Assembly: GCF_000512585.2 (NCBI RefSeq) | Contig: NC_089245.1 | Coordinates: forward strand, 682,001 to 746,000 | DNA: 64,000 bases | Direction: 5' to 3' | Origin: Kwoniella bestiolae CBS 10118 | Lineage: Eukaryota > Basidiomycota > Tremellomycetes > Tremellales > Cryptococcaceae | Part shown: piece by piece, positions 48,213 to 59,281 of the stretch | How positions within the stretch are numbered: position 1 is the stretch's first letter | Layout: each line of letters starts with the position of its first letter | Position numbers and translations under genes: made by a program | The notes under the pieces: model-generated | Databases searched by the model: none | What the model saw: the letters and a program-made list of their open reading frames with translations, nothing else | Told to the model about the DNA's origin: nothing

Positions 48213-48902
48213 ATGCTCTGCGACCCATCTTCCCGCCCACAATCACCTTTCCTCCGCCCCTCCCCCACACCTCACATGCACCACCATCCAACATTCTACC
48301 CGACTCCACCCCAAGCACCCTCAAGGATCTTCCCCTCTTCCTCCTCCTCTGCCTATCCTACTCCATCCTCAAGTGGACCCTCGCAACCTACGCCCATACC
48401 CTCCACACCGTCCACATCCGACCAGCAACAGCAGAGTAGCTTCCACCCATGCCAATCGCTCTCCGTACCGCCTACTCCATCTACCTCATCACCCCGACCC
48501 ACCATCCCACACTCCCAATCCCAATCTCAGAGAATCCCACATAGCTCAGCAAGTTACACCCGACCCAAACCCCTGAAGAAATCCTCAGGTTCGACAAACC
48601 AAAAGCAAAAGAATGTCCAAATGTCCCTCGAGCTAAAAGTGGAAAAAGCAAAGGGGTTTCATGCATTCTTCGTTCCGTTGTGCAAGAACTTGCCGCCCCC
48701 TCCGCCTTGTTCGCCTGTTAATGGGCATTCACCCTTGTCACCCCAACATAACCAAACACAGGGACAGGGACAGATGAATGGGGATTACTTTGGGCAGTGG
48801 AATAAGGCGAGGAGCCATGATACTTGGGTGGAGGATGTGGGGAATTCTCTGGCTAGGCATGGTGGGAACGGAGGGGACGGGATGGAGGTTGATGCTCAGT
48901 AG
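48213..48902 (+). CDS. Pro/Ser/Gln-rich protein, unknown
   Basis: One coding exon of 229 residues follows an ATG-free leader. The first 130 residues are dominated by Pro, Ser, Thr and Gln (PTPSTSSPRP, SQSQSQR) and look disordered. A more conserved-looking segment follows: NVQMSLELKVEKAKGFHAFFVPLCKNL. The rest is Pro, Asn and Gln-rich, ending in a short acidic tail. I recognise no domain. A short protein of this type under a very long leader could be a transcription-related or stress regulator, but that is speculation. The reading frame is kept because the leader seems cleared of ATGs in favour of this start. Confidence 0.65.
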   Translation: MLCDPSSRPQSPFLRPSPTPHMHHHPTFYPTPPQAPSRIFPSSSSSAYPTPSSSGPSQPTPIPSTPSTSDQQQQSSFHPCQSLSVPPTPSTSSPRPTIPHSQSQSQRIPHSSASYTRPKPLKKSSGSTNQKQKNVQMSLELKVEKAKGFHAFFVPLCKNLPPPPPCSPVNGHSPLSPQHNQTQGQGQMNGDYFGQWNKARSHDTWVEDVGNSLARHGGNGGDGMEVDAQ

Positions 48903-49566
48903 TACAGTGAACTCACTTGATTCCTGTCGGACGGAAGAAGGAAGGCCAAGGATGGAAGTATAATGACATTCCTTTTTGGCCCGTAACTCAGTTTGGGAAG
49001 CGGAAGGAAAGAGGACCAGGATTAGGACTTGGACTTGGACTTGGAATGGCATCAGGATGGGGATCCCTCTTGTATCACATTGTAATCACATACACTTGTA
49101 TCATATCCAAAGATTTCAACAATTTTGGGTTTTTATGTTTCATTTTTCTTCTTTTCGCCCCATCGACCCCAATCGAACGATCACAACATTCGCATATATC
49201 AAAAAACATCCCTCTCATCTTCGTTTGATATCCCAGCATCGTATTGTATACCCTCGAAATCCATATATACCTCGACACACATCATCAAACCTTCATTCGC
49301 AATTTACCATCATATATATAGCATTTCCCTCATGTTACCTCTCGTCAAGAGAGGTATTCTATACTTATAAATCATGTTCATATTCATGTATGAATCATCA
49401 TGTCATAACTCAAGCAGCGGATGGATCAACGCACGGATACGCATATTCCGATTTGTATACTTTGCAAGATGTTGTTTGCATTTGCATATATTTATTATAC
49501 ACACCAAACTATCTATTGTGAGGGTTCCTCGTCCTTGAAGACGATTCGAGGCGTTCGTTTAGTTGT
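48903..49566. other. Intergenic, convergent 3' ends
   Basis: These 664 bases lie between the Pro/Ser-rich gene and ArgJ. The DNA is AT-rich, with a GGACTTGGACTTGGACTT repeat near 49027-49047. No gene is seen. Confidence 0.55.
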
Positions 49567-51349
49567 CTAACTTCGGTACTGAAAACCGGAAAACATGAAA
49601 TCAGCAACCCATCCTACACGCCATCTCCAATTCATTGAGAGCAAAGCAAAGCAAAGCAAAGCAAAGCAACGTAGAAAAAAACACTCACACTACCATTGAT
49701 AGTCACATACTCATGCGAGAAATCACATGTCCACACCTTAGCTTCCTCCTTCCCATCCCCCAGATCAATCTCAATAGCGAGATCTTCCTCCTTTAGAATC
49801 TCGCTCGCTCGGGCCTCATCGATATTAGGTTCAGGCTCGCCGTTGGTGAGTAGTCTGAGGGGGGTAGTATTGGACGAAGAGGCGGGAGGGAGGAAGGAGA
49901 CGGATACGGAGGTTGGGGAGATTGGGTTGGGGGATAGGGGGGTGTATCCGCTATGATATAAGGAAAGATCGTCAGTACGGTAATATATCGCTTGCACGAT
50001 GGATGACGAAGAGGATTGCAAACTACTTACACAGCGCAGAGGATCCTACCCCAGTTGGCATCTACAACAGAACAAGTTAGCTCAAGTGCATATCGCGGAG
50101 ACAGCTAGATTGATACTCACCTTCACCGTACATGGCAGTCTTAAATAGACTCGAGTTAGCCACGGATTTAGCAACGGCATTGGCAATTTCGTAAGTAGGA
50201 GCGCCCTATTTGAGTGTGACCATCAAAATCAGCTTCGAGTCTCTCTCAGATCGTAAATGGACCCACCTTGACTCGAATCGTGACAAACTTGGTCGCCCCC
50301 TCTCCATCCCTCACAACCAATTGCGCCAACTCCTCTGCAAACTCCCTCAACTGTTCCCTGAACACCCCAAATTCCTCCGGGTTCTCCCTCTCCGTCAATT
50401 CCTTCATCTTCTCCTTGACCTCTCGTCCACCGTGCTCTGCCGACCCTGCCGCCCCATTAGCGAGACAGAGGATGGTATCGTTCGTTGACATATCACCGTC
50501 CACGGTGATGTTGTTGAAACTCCTATCGACAGCGTAATTCAGGGCATTCTGCAGATCCTCTGGATTCACAGCTGCGTCCGTTGCGATGATCCCTAGGAGG
50601 GTGGCATGGGGAGGTTGGGGAGGTCCCATGGAGGGAGCGATCATTCCTGCGCCTTTATCTATTCCTGCCATTCTGATCAATCTATCTCCAAGCTTGAAAG
50701 TTTTGGCACGGAGTTTGGGGAACGTATCGGTCGTCATGAATGCTTTGGAGAGGTCTAGCCATGATTTCGGTGAGTCGTCCAAACTTCTAACTAAATCCGG
50801 AATCTTATCTAGTATGTTTGATATGGGGAGATGTTGTCCGATAACTCCTGTTGACATTACTAACGTCCCTTCTTGTGTATTGCCGGGAAGTTGGGAAGTA
50901 GTAGTATTAGACATTGACCATGCGTCCTCTAATCCTTTTTTACCAGTGACAGCATTAGCACATCCCGAATTCACTATGAATCCTTTAGCTCTTCCATTGC
51001 TGCTTCGGAGGAGCTCGGAGGTGACGGTGACGGGAGCAGCCTTGAATACGTTCCGAGTCATACATGCTGCTGCTGCACAGGGGGTATCGGACGTAGATAC
51101 CAGTATGCCTAGATCTAATGCACCGGCTTTCTTCTTGATTCCCGAGTGGGTTGACGAGACACTGTATCCCAGTGGGAAAGCTTCAGGAGAGTAGGTATGA
51201 ACGTGGTGGTCTTTCGAGGGAGGAGGTTTGTTGGGTGTTACGGCTGTACCGGCTGAGGTGGTTGCGCTTCGGGCGAGGAAGGGGAGGGAGGTGGCTGTTG
51301 TGGCTGCTGCCCGAGTGAGCGACGAGGGGGAAGGGAAGGAAGGAGGCAT
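49567..51349 (-). CDS. ARG7: Bifunctional ornithine acetyltransferase / N-acetylglutamate synthase (mitochondrial)
   Basis: Exons are 51349-50267, 50205-50121, 50061-50031, 49950-49689 and 49578-49567, giving about 490 residues. The N-terminus is Ala/Ser/Thr/Arg-rich with few acidic residues, fitting a mitochondrial presequence. Family motifs are [36 protein letters not shown] and [12 protein letters not shown]. The last contains the Ala-Thr bond where ArgJ cleaves itself, leaving Thr as the new N-terminal nucleophile of the beta chain. Downstream are [12 protein letters not shown] and [12 protein letters not shown]. The enzyme recycles the acetyl group in arginine synthesis. The 31-nt exon 3 and 12-nt final exon (three codons plus a stop) are unusually small. 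Intron 4 carries a GCAAA tandem repeat. Confidence 0.95.
49641..49665. repeat. GCAAA tandem repeat
   Basis: Five perfect GCAAA units plus a partial sixth sit inside the last intron of the ArgJ gene. Confidence 0.9.
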
Positions 51350-51676
51350 ATTGGCTGCTCTCTGGAGATCAGTTGAGCAGATATCAATGATATATCGAAT
51401 GTTGAACGGATGTTTGACGAGTCGAAGTATGTGTGTCTCTTATCTCCAATTCCTCGTACAGAGTGGAGACATTTCGAGTCACGGTATGTGATCTGCAGTC
51501 ACGTGACAAATACGACACAACGAGGTGTTTATCCTGTTTCCGCTGGAAGTGTTCGATTCTGGTTATGACGATGATGTTTTCCAAAAGTTGGACGAGGAGC
51601 AACGGAGGTGTATAGAAGAACAATTATCAAGGCAGTGACGAGAAGAGTATACGGAGAACAATGTACGCGTACCAAT
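51350..51676. promoter_or_regulatory. Divergent promoter, ArgJ / RWDD2-like
   Basis: The gap is 327 bp. A TCACGTGAC palindrome (51499-51507) is an E-box core (CACGTG) of the kind bound by bHLH factors; whether it acts on either gene is unknown. I find no Gcn4 site (TGACTC/TGAGTC) by eye. Confidence 0.45.
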
Positions 51677-52567
51677 ATGAGCGACCCCGCAACTCACGAT
51701 GATCTCGATATCGAATTGGAATTGATCTCATCATCACTTCTTCCCGCTGAATCGCTCAGCTCATCAGATCCAGGTACCTGGCCAAGAGTCATTGATATTA
51801 CAAGTGACGACAGTGAATTATCATTGCACATCAGTGTGAATGAGGGATATAGATCCAAGGATGCCGTACAGATAGAGATCAAGAGCGGGTCTATGGGAAG
51901 AGAGGAAGGGTTGGATCGGAAGAGATGGGTTGAAGAGAAGATGGAGGAATGGAATGAAGAGGAAGAGTGAGCGTCACCTTTCACCCGACTATCTATGATA
52001 TGCAACATGGCATCGAGTAGCTGAAAGTGTTTTCGTAGCTACCCACTATATCAAATCCTCACCACCCACTTCCTACCCCTCTTAGCACCCTCCCCGACCC
52101 CGCCTATATCTTCGTCATCTTTCAACAAGCCCACCATCCCAACTACCGACAAGTCCACCAAACCGCATCATTGTCTCCTAATATCACACCATCTCCTATC
52201 CAACACCAAACGTAAAGATCTCATCTCCCTATCTTCCGAGCTATCCCTCGTGGGCTTCTCCAAAACAGGCCATCCAGGTATAATGTACGCTATTGGCCAA
52301 TTAGAAGACCTAGAAGAATGGGTAAGAGAAGTGAAAAGTTGGAATTGGTTAGCACTCAGAGTGAGGGTCGCACCTGAGCGTATACCCCAGGAAGAGGAGG
52401 AAGGAAAGTTCGGAAAAGAAGGGAAGGGGAAAGAGAATGGTGCGAGGGGAGGAAAAGGGCGAGGGGAGTGGGTGGAGTTGGAGAAGATTGGTGAGGCGCT
52501 TGATTGGCTTAGGAAGAGGGGGGAGGGGAGGGAGAAAATATTGGTTGATTGTGGGGTTGGTGGGTAG
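51677..52567 (+). CDS. RWD domain + DUF1115 protein (RWDD2-like)
   Basis: Exons 51677-51966 and 52039-52567 give 272 residues, starting at the first ATG in frame (MSDPATHDD). Residues about 8-110 match an RWD fold: LELISSSLLPAE, then VIDITSDDSELSLHISVN and VQIEIKS. The second half has HHCLLISHHLLSNTKRKDL, LVGFSKTGHPGIMYAIG and WLALRVR. This is the DUF1115 signature that follows RWD in the animal RWDD2A/B family. A Lys/Glu/Gly-rich insertion sits near residue 205. The molecular role of the family is unknown. Confidence 0.82.
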
Positions 52568-52874
52568 ATGAGTGGGGTATAGTCTTTAGTTGTAAGTAAG
52601 ATCATTGGTGTAAATGTATTGATATGCATGTGAGATGTAGTTGTATGATACTATAATACTTATATCAGATGTCTGATGTCTGATGAGATGACGTGTGTTA
52701 CGATCAACTGACTGGGAAGTTACGCTCAGACCACCTCTCGACACCTTCCTTTGCAGTAATACAATATATGCCTCACAGCACACTCAGATTAACACCGTTT
52801 ACTCATCTCTTTCCTCTTTTCTCTTCTTCCCTCTCAGAAGACTACATACCCAGGGTTATCCCACGCTCAGCAAC
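52568..52874. promoter_or_regulatory. Promoter of the XPF/HhH gene
   Basis: These 307 bases hold the RWDD2-like 3' end and a C/T-rich leader with one upstream ATG at 52768. No TATA box is evident. Confidence 0.4.
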
Positions 52875-55800
52875 ATGGACAGTCCACCTCCCACACCTCC
52901 AGTGCTTCACGACCGTATCAACCAATCAGCGATGGAACACCTACGACAAACCAAGCAGCCAGCGGATGATCACGTCATCCTGACAGAGCATTATACTACC
53001 AAAGTGAGTGAGACTTCTCTTTCTCTCGGAGAACTACGAGGATTGACCGTGCAATACAGGTCTTCCAGCAGCTCACCAATGTGGAGTTTACCCCATCCGA
53101 GGCTGCCATGGGAAGCCGAGATCCCTATAAAAGCTACGAGAGACCTCTCCCTGTCCCCCGAGAGGTCCAAGAATTCCGCATGTCCATACAAGACAATCAC
53201 AAGAGGGCGTCGAAACAATCTCCTGGTGAGAGATACCTCGCCCAACCGATAGGTTAGCCCCTGTTCTTTCCTGCATGGAGCATCTAGAGCTGAATTACCC
53301 TGCTTCCGTGTGACAGAAAACCCAGTCCCTTCGTACCTCCAGCCCAAGGACTATATGCTCACGGCAAGAGCAATCAAGAAGACTCATACTCTAACCGAGG
53401 GGAAGAGAGCTATTCCTAGTAAGTGTGGTCAGCTAGGTGGAAAAGGAAGGTTCAGTGTGTTGGAGAAGGTAGATAATAAGGAAGAGGAGAGGAAGGTGGA
53501 TCGAGCGGAAGTATTGTGAGTGATTAAATCTTCACTAAACACATTTTAATTGGAATGAGGTGATCTCTGTTGAGCTGATACATGCGATTGTCCATGATGC
53601 AGGAAGACGAAAGTGTCCTTTTCGAAAACACAAGGACAACAGATTTGGAAATTCTTCGATCATGCAGCGCTGGCCAAGAAAGCTCATTTGGAAGTAGCGA
53701 GAGGTGTGGTGGAAGATCGTCCGACCGTAATAGAGTGGAAGAATATCACTCGGGAGAGTATCGAGGTAAATTTATTCCCATTCAAACTTAATGCGAGAAG
53801 AATGCTGCATTAACAAGTTCATCATGTCTAGTATCTGCCACGACCAGCTTCACCGCCTATGTTGCCTCTTTCACATTACAAGGCGCGTATGACAGGCTCA
53901 CAAGCAGTACAGTCTAGCCAGATGGACGATAAGATATGGTGGGAAGATGAAGACTATGAAAGGGGGAACGACACTGGGGTCAGGGATCACGATTACTTGG
54001 ATGTTGATGATGCAATGAGCAAGTCGAACCGATTTGGTGAGTTCGCCATTCGATCAGTAACGATTATGAATAATTATGAGCTCACTCGCTGTATCTGTAG
54101 ATGCAAAAAAGCGATCACTTCCGATTTCTCCCTTGAAGGCAGAACAATATGAAGATGAGAGGTTGGAGGAAGATGAAGTATATGAGATGGATGAGGTCCC
54201 CGTTGTGGCAGAAGCTCATTATACGGATGTCGACCATGAGATGGGATCCTCGGAAGGATATCATATGGATGACAATGATCTGGACGAAGTATATGAGGTC
54301 GATGGATCAGCTGGTAAGTTGTCGTCCACTCCGAGCCATGGATCGGTATTCGCATCTAACAATCGATATCTTCATACCTTACATCTTCACAGAAGCACCC
54401 ACCAAGCTTGCCCATAGCAACGGCAATCATTATGAAATCGATGTCCTGCACGACATCGTCGAACCCACTCCCATCTCCTCACCTACCAGTGGAAACATCA
54501 GAATAGTCAGGTCGCCGCAAACCCGTATTGAGGGTCAGTTGTACTACAAAAGGCCTTACGATGAAGGTCGACCAAGCCTTCCAAATTTCATTGATCAACC
54601 CCCTCAGTGGAACGAATCTACGGAGACCATTTTTAAGGATTGGCTCGACCCCGCTGCTTTCCATTCTCCTTCACTGAATTTTCAAATACCTGACAATGGT
54701 ACTCGATCGATTCAGCAAGCGTTTGATGATGGGCGTGATCAAGGTTATAGGCCGAATGATGTGGGAGATGGGATGAACGAAGGTGAGCCAGCTACACACG
54801 TATATACTCGAAAGATACATTGCTTACCCGAAATCAGGTATTTGGACTGATGAAGAAACGGCATTGGATCCTGCTGCCCGCCATATCGCCCCTGATTCCA
54901 GACCAGCCAGAACGGTCCTCAGTCATCACTATCCCATTTACGGATCTCCTGTATCCCCTGTAGACGATAATGTAGTCCTTCATGGTATGACCAATGGGGT
55001 GAGCACTGTTCGCTATCAGGACTGGACATCGGCTAATCTGAGAGCTCTCTTACCCAGCGGGAACCGCAGAACGTTGACACACTTTCGGCTCAAGATATTG
55101 AGCAGACACGTACTGCAAGCCCCGCAGGACTTAAGCAATCTCGCATCAATCAAGCTGTCCAGCCCGGGTTTTACGTAGGGCGAAAGTTTCAGAACACTAT
55201 TGCCCCAATACTCGTCCAGCCTGGTCAATCCACGTGGACCTCGAAGGTACCACATGAGGAAGATGTTTCGAAATCTAGTTCTGTCACTCCCCAGAGGCCT
55301 CGATGGAGTACTGGACCAAACGAATTTTATCCCGCTGTTCCAAAGTCACCTAGTCCATCCGATAAAGTGAGATTGAAGACCGATGATCCTACTTCGATAC
55401 CAATGTCCAATGACATGGATGAGGGAGGTTCAAGTACTGTTACATCTGGAAGACCTTCATATGCAACACTCCAACCTCAGGTCGTTCCAGCCAAACGACC
55501 CCGACCGTCCTCTTCCAAGCAGAAAGGCAAACAAGTAAGATCCAATGCCGAATCAGCCGAAATACCTTCTCTCGAAGATATCGTTCTAGCTTTCAAACCT
55601 TCAAAAGGCAAGAAGAAGAAGACGACCAAGGCTGCTGGATTGCAGCCAACCTCATCGTTCTCCCTGGATGGCTTCCTCTCCCTTCAACAACGAGACGATC
55701 TGATCACCAAACCGAAGGAGAAAGATCGAGAGCGTGAACGTCAGGATGAAGCTGATAGGATCAGGATGCTAGAAGAGGAAGAAAGAGAACACTGGACGAA

Positions 55801-56689
55801 AGACCCTTCCATCAAGAACCCAAAATGGTATATCAAATCAATTGATAATCCACCCGACGCTCGAGAAACCCCTCTGCCTATCTTTGTGGCGATGTCGATG
55901 TTCAAGCGAATTCCCCTCATCCGTGCCCTTCGAGCGGAAGGGTTCAACTTGGTCGAACGAGAAGAGGTAATGCACTCTGCCGATATGGTTCTCTCACCTT
56001 CTACGGCTGTGGTCTTCCGAAACCTCTCGGAACTTTCATACACGTATGATCAACTTCTCCAAGATCTCAAGGATGCCTGTACCAGATTTACAAAGGTGAT
56101 TGTGATCTTCGAAACGATACCATTTTCAGCCTCTGAAAAGAATCTGGATGCCAAGAAAACTACCAATCCTATAACCAGAGAAGTCCAGAATGGTATAGAG
56201 ACTATCAAGAGACTCCTTCCGATGGCATTGCAAAGTACGAACCGGCCTACTGGAAAGGTTGACTTGGTCTTCGCGTATAATGGAGCTACCGAAGTTGTTA
56301 TGGCGTTGATGTGTCTGATGGATGAGGAAGGGAAGAAGATGTTGAAGAAAGATAAGAATGGTCATAAGGAGGTTTATGAGGATAGATCATGGCTGGAGAA
56401 GGAGCCGGTTGTGAGTGGTCGTACATGGTGTAGAGATAGGATAACCACAGCTGATATGATGTGCTTTGCTTTGCAGGAACAAGATCTCGATCTCCTCATG
56501 AAGCATTTCGGCCTCAACATTTTCTGTGCGTGGTATGCGCTTCTTCGATATGGTACCGCCCAGGATGTGATCACTGGGATGAATAATGATGAGAGAAAGA
56601 AGGCTTTCGAGCATGTATTTGGAGAAGATGCTTTGGTGAGGTCATTCGCGATCTATGTTTTGAATCGTAGCTTACGGGAACTGGTGTAG
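52875..56689 (+). CDS. XPF-like / HhH protein resembling meiotic ZMM factor Zip2/SHOC1
   Basis: Exons are 52875-53003, 53060-53252, 53317-53515, 53603-53765, 53832-54036, 54101-54313, 54393-54782, 54838-54998 and 55058-56689, giving about 1094 residues. The first 830 residues are mostly polar and acidic, with short conserved-looking blocks. The last 260 residues form an XPF-like module: a strand PIFVAMSMFKRIPLIRALRAEGFNL, a strand TKVIVIFETIPF, a strand KVDLVFAYN, and a tandem HhH segment (LLMKHFGLNIFCAWYALLRYGTAQDVI). The ERCC4 catalytic motif (GDxnERKxxxD) is absent; the matching position reads RNLSELSY. A catalytically dead XPF plus HhH at the C-terminus of a long protein is the plan of Zip2/SHOC1, which stabilise crossover intermediates with Spo16 in meiosis. 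The specific orthology is tentative. Confidence 0.65.
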
Positions 56690-57149
56690 GACCGATTCAA
56701 TCGAGAGATAAGCAAGAAGGAGAAGATGTTTAAGAATGGGAGATGAGGTGCATGAGAGGTGGATCGAACATTCAGTCTTATGAGGTGAATATGGAACATT
56801 CTGTGCTGTGTATGGATGTACTACGCGTATAAAGTATCACTTTATGGTAAGATCGAAGACGTGTGTATAACATGTTGAAGTTGTATATTAGCGTGAGATA
56901 TGTATCATACATGTCATTAAACTGCGAGTCCAGCATAATCGAATATCAATGATAGATCATACAGCATAGAACCCAGTCACCAGGACGACCATCAAAGGAA
57001 ATTGGAAACACCACAATTAATCTTACGAGAACACCGAGACTACTAGATACAGGACACGGCGCATCCAATTGACCCGATGAACAAATTACCTCTCTTCGGG
57101 ACGGCCTTTCTGTCACTGAAACCACATGCAACTTCAATTTGTAGATAGC
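56690..57149. other. Intergenic, convergent 3' ends
   Basis: These 460 bases lie between the XPF/HhH gene and the membrane-protein gene. No feature is seen. Confidence 0.55.
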
Positions 57150-58422
57150 CTAGAACGTATCCCCATTGTTCCTGGGATTCATGGTACTCCCAATCCTCAG
57201 CTTGATAGTATCCAATATCCCACTATATCTCTCCTCCCTCGGTGGTTTATCCCCCACTTCTGGATCTGCACCTTGTACACTCCCATGTGCGTTGTTCTTG
57301 ATCCATAATTTCAGAGAAGTATGTATGACGCACAGCAGAAACGCCAGGACAACAATCGAAGCGAAAATCACGACGAAATACGAGGCGGCATTCCAATGGA
57401 ATTTGTAGATCTCTTTTAGGGAGGCGAGTTGGGCGAGGGAGTATTGTGGAGGCAGGGACGCGGCTGCTAGTGCTGCGGCCGAGGCGGAGGCGGAGGCGGA
57501 TGCTTGGGTTTGAGCCATTGCCGGTGATGAATTTGAGGAAGATTCGGATGATGTAGCGAGAGTGGTGTTGTTCGTTTCAGATGGGGTGGATTCTGAGATG
57601 GAGGATGTCATTTGGGCGGCTAGGGCTGGGGTGTTTGTGAGTGATGAGATGGATTGAATCCCGGCTGGAGTCGGGAGAGACGTTGCGTTTTGACTGGACT
57701 TCGTGCTGCCTGGAACGGGGATCTCTGTGGTGGACTCAGTATGAGAATCTGGACTTCTAGTAATTGAGAAGGGTCACTCTTCAGCTTCCTGGCGCCCACG
57801 TCACACCGGCAAGAGTGACTCACTGAAACATCCTCTCACTCTGTATTATAGCATAATCAAAGCTCATCCTCCTTCCCTCCCCCTCGACATTGACCATCTT
57901 CAACGTATGTTCAATATCTTCCAGACCATGCTGCTCAAATAACAAATGATGATAATCCGTCACCTCCTGCTCTTTAGGGAATGTTCCCATACTCTCATCG
58001 TCCAATACAAACTCTATAGAGCTGTACGAGGGACCTATCATCCCATATGTCCATATGTCGGTGCCTATCGTCCAATCATCTACTGTTAGTCCCCCGACCT
58101 CCGGGCTAATAAGTCAGAATGCAAGGCTCGACTCACCGACAAAACTCAATTCCATCCAACTTCCCTTCCCCTGAGTCCAACTGATCGAGCTATTCCAAAA
58201 CTCCCCCAAAAGGGGTATCATCCCCTCGACCTGCCCCGCATCGATATACTCGTTGGACCCATTCGTACGTAGCATATTCCATCCTTCCGATAATGCCAGA
58301 GAGGGGGTGGACCATTGCGAGTCGTCTATTGTGTAATTCTGGGACCTAGATTAATGAAACGATGATTCACCAATTCAGCTGCAAACCCATCGGCTGTGCA
58401 CTATTTGTAAGGTGACTTACAT
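57150..58422 (-). CDS. Single-pass membrane protein with jelly-roll-like ectodomain; start codon split by an intron
   Basis: Exons are 58422-58421 (the A and T of ATG), 58345-58137, 58082-57824 and 57756-57150, giving about 358 residues. No other in-frame ATG precedes the conserved block, and joining ...AT to G... gives MSQNYTIDDS. The ectodomain has the common basidiomycete surface pattern: IDDSQW..., VDDWTIGTDIWTYG, MIGPSYSSIEFVLDDE, TLKMVNVEGE, then a Ser/Thr/Ala-rich stalk. One transmembrane helix (YFVVIFASIVVLAFLLCVIH) and a short cytosolic tail follow. There is no classical N-terminal signal peptide, which is odd for an exposed ectodomain. An upstream exon with a signal, or a different start, remains possible. 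Confidence 0.65.
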
Positions 58423-59281
58423 CGTAATGGCTGATAGGGAGTCTTGCTGTTTTTTTACCCTATCCTGACTTTTGGTGTGCTCTATCCGTGTCTAGGTGCA
58501 GTACGTGTGCTTAACAGTTAATGCTTGGTGTCTAGCAGCTGGTCTACAGTGTTTGTGTTTAGAGAACGTAGTCTGAAGAAAGAGCGTGGTAAAGTACATC
58601 CAACACCAACGATATCAAAGACAAAGAGATCGCGGCGTTCCATATCGTGCTGTAAAGGCTAGCTCGACGCTCAATCACTTAATGGACAGTCCATCTTACT
58701 TATTCTAGAAAGTGATACTGCCCACTTCTTGGGACAAAGGCCATAATCAAATATGAAAGGAACATTTACCAATCTTGTGCAACCACCTTTGAGGGAAGAT
58801 CAATTTCTCCCATTTAAAGGATCACCTTTAGGTGTCGTTTTGGTTTATGGTGGTATGTACTCTACCATTATTGGTGACTTTCACTTTTGATGTATGGTTA
58901 TACCTATGATATCTGTTCGTTCCTGCGCCATGATTGGTGTGGTGCACAGCAAGATCCATTAAGACATCAATGAGATGGAGAAGAGCACAATAATCGTCAA
59001 TATCAGATGCTGTAATCCTGATTCGCCACCTTTTATTTCAATAATGCCATCATTGCAAAAAAGCAAGCCGTGTGCATACAGTCATTTACCTCTAATCGAA
59101 AGCATAGATACAGTATTTAAAGTATAATCCGTCCAGATCTATTGGGATATGAATAATTAAGTATATAAATCACGTGTGCGAATCCCTCCAACGGCAATGT
59201 CACGATTTAAAGTTACCAGGCCATAGTATTCTCCCTGTAAAGGTTGATTACCCTTAACATCCCAAGTGGAAGAGTCAACAT
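58423..59281. other. Intergenic: promoter of membrane protein and 3' end of ATPase gene
   Basis: About 860 bases. No in-frame ATG is found in the stretch just above 58422, in line with the split-start model. Otherwise featureless and AT-rich. Confidence 0.5.

Noticed and set aside
50586..51194. 202-residue forward frame
   Set aside because: It is antisense to the long ArgJ exon, which is a secure gene.
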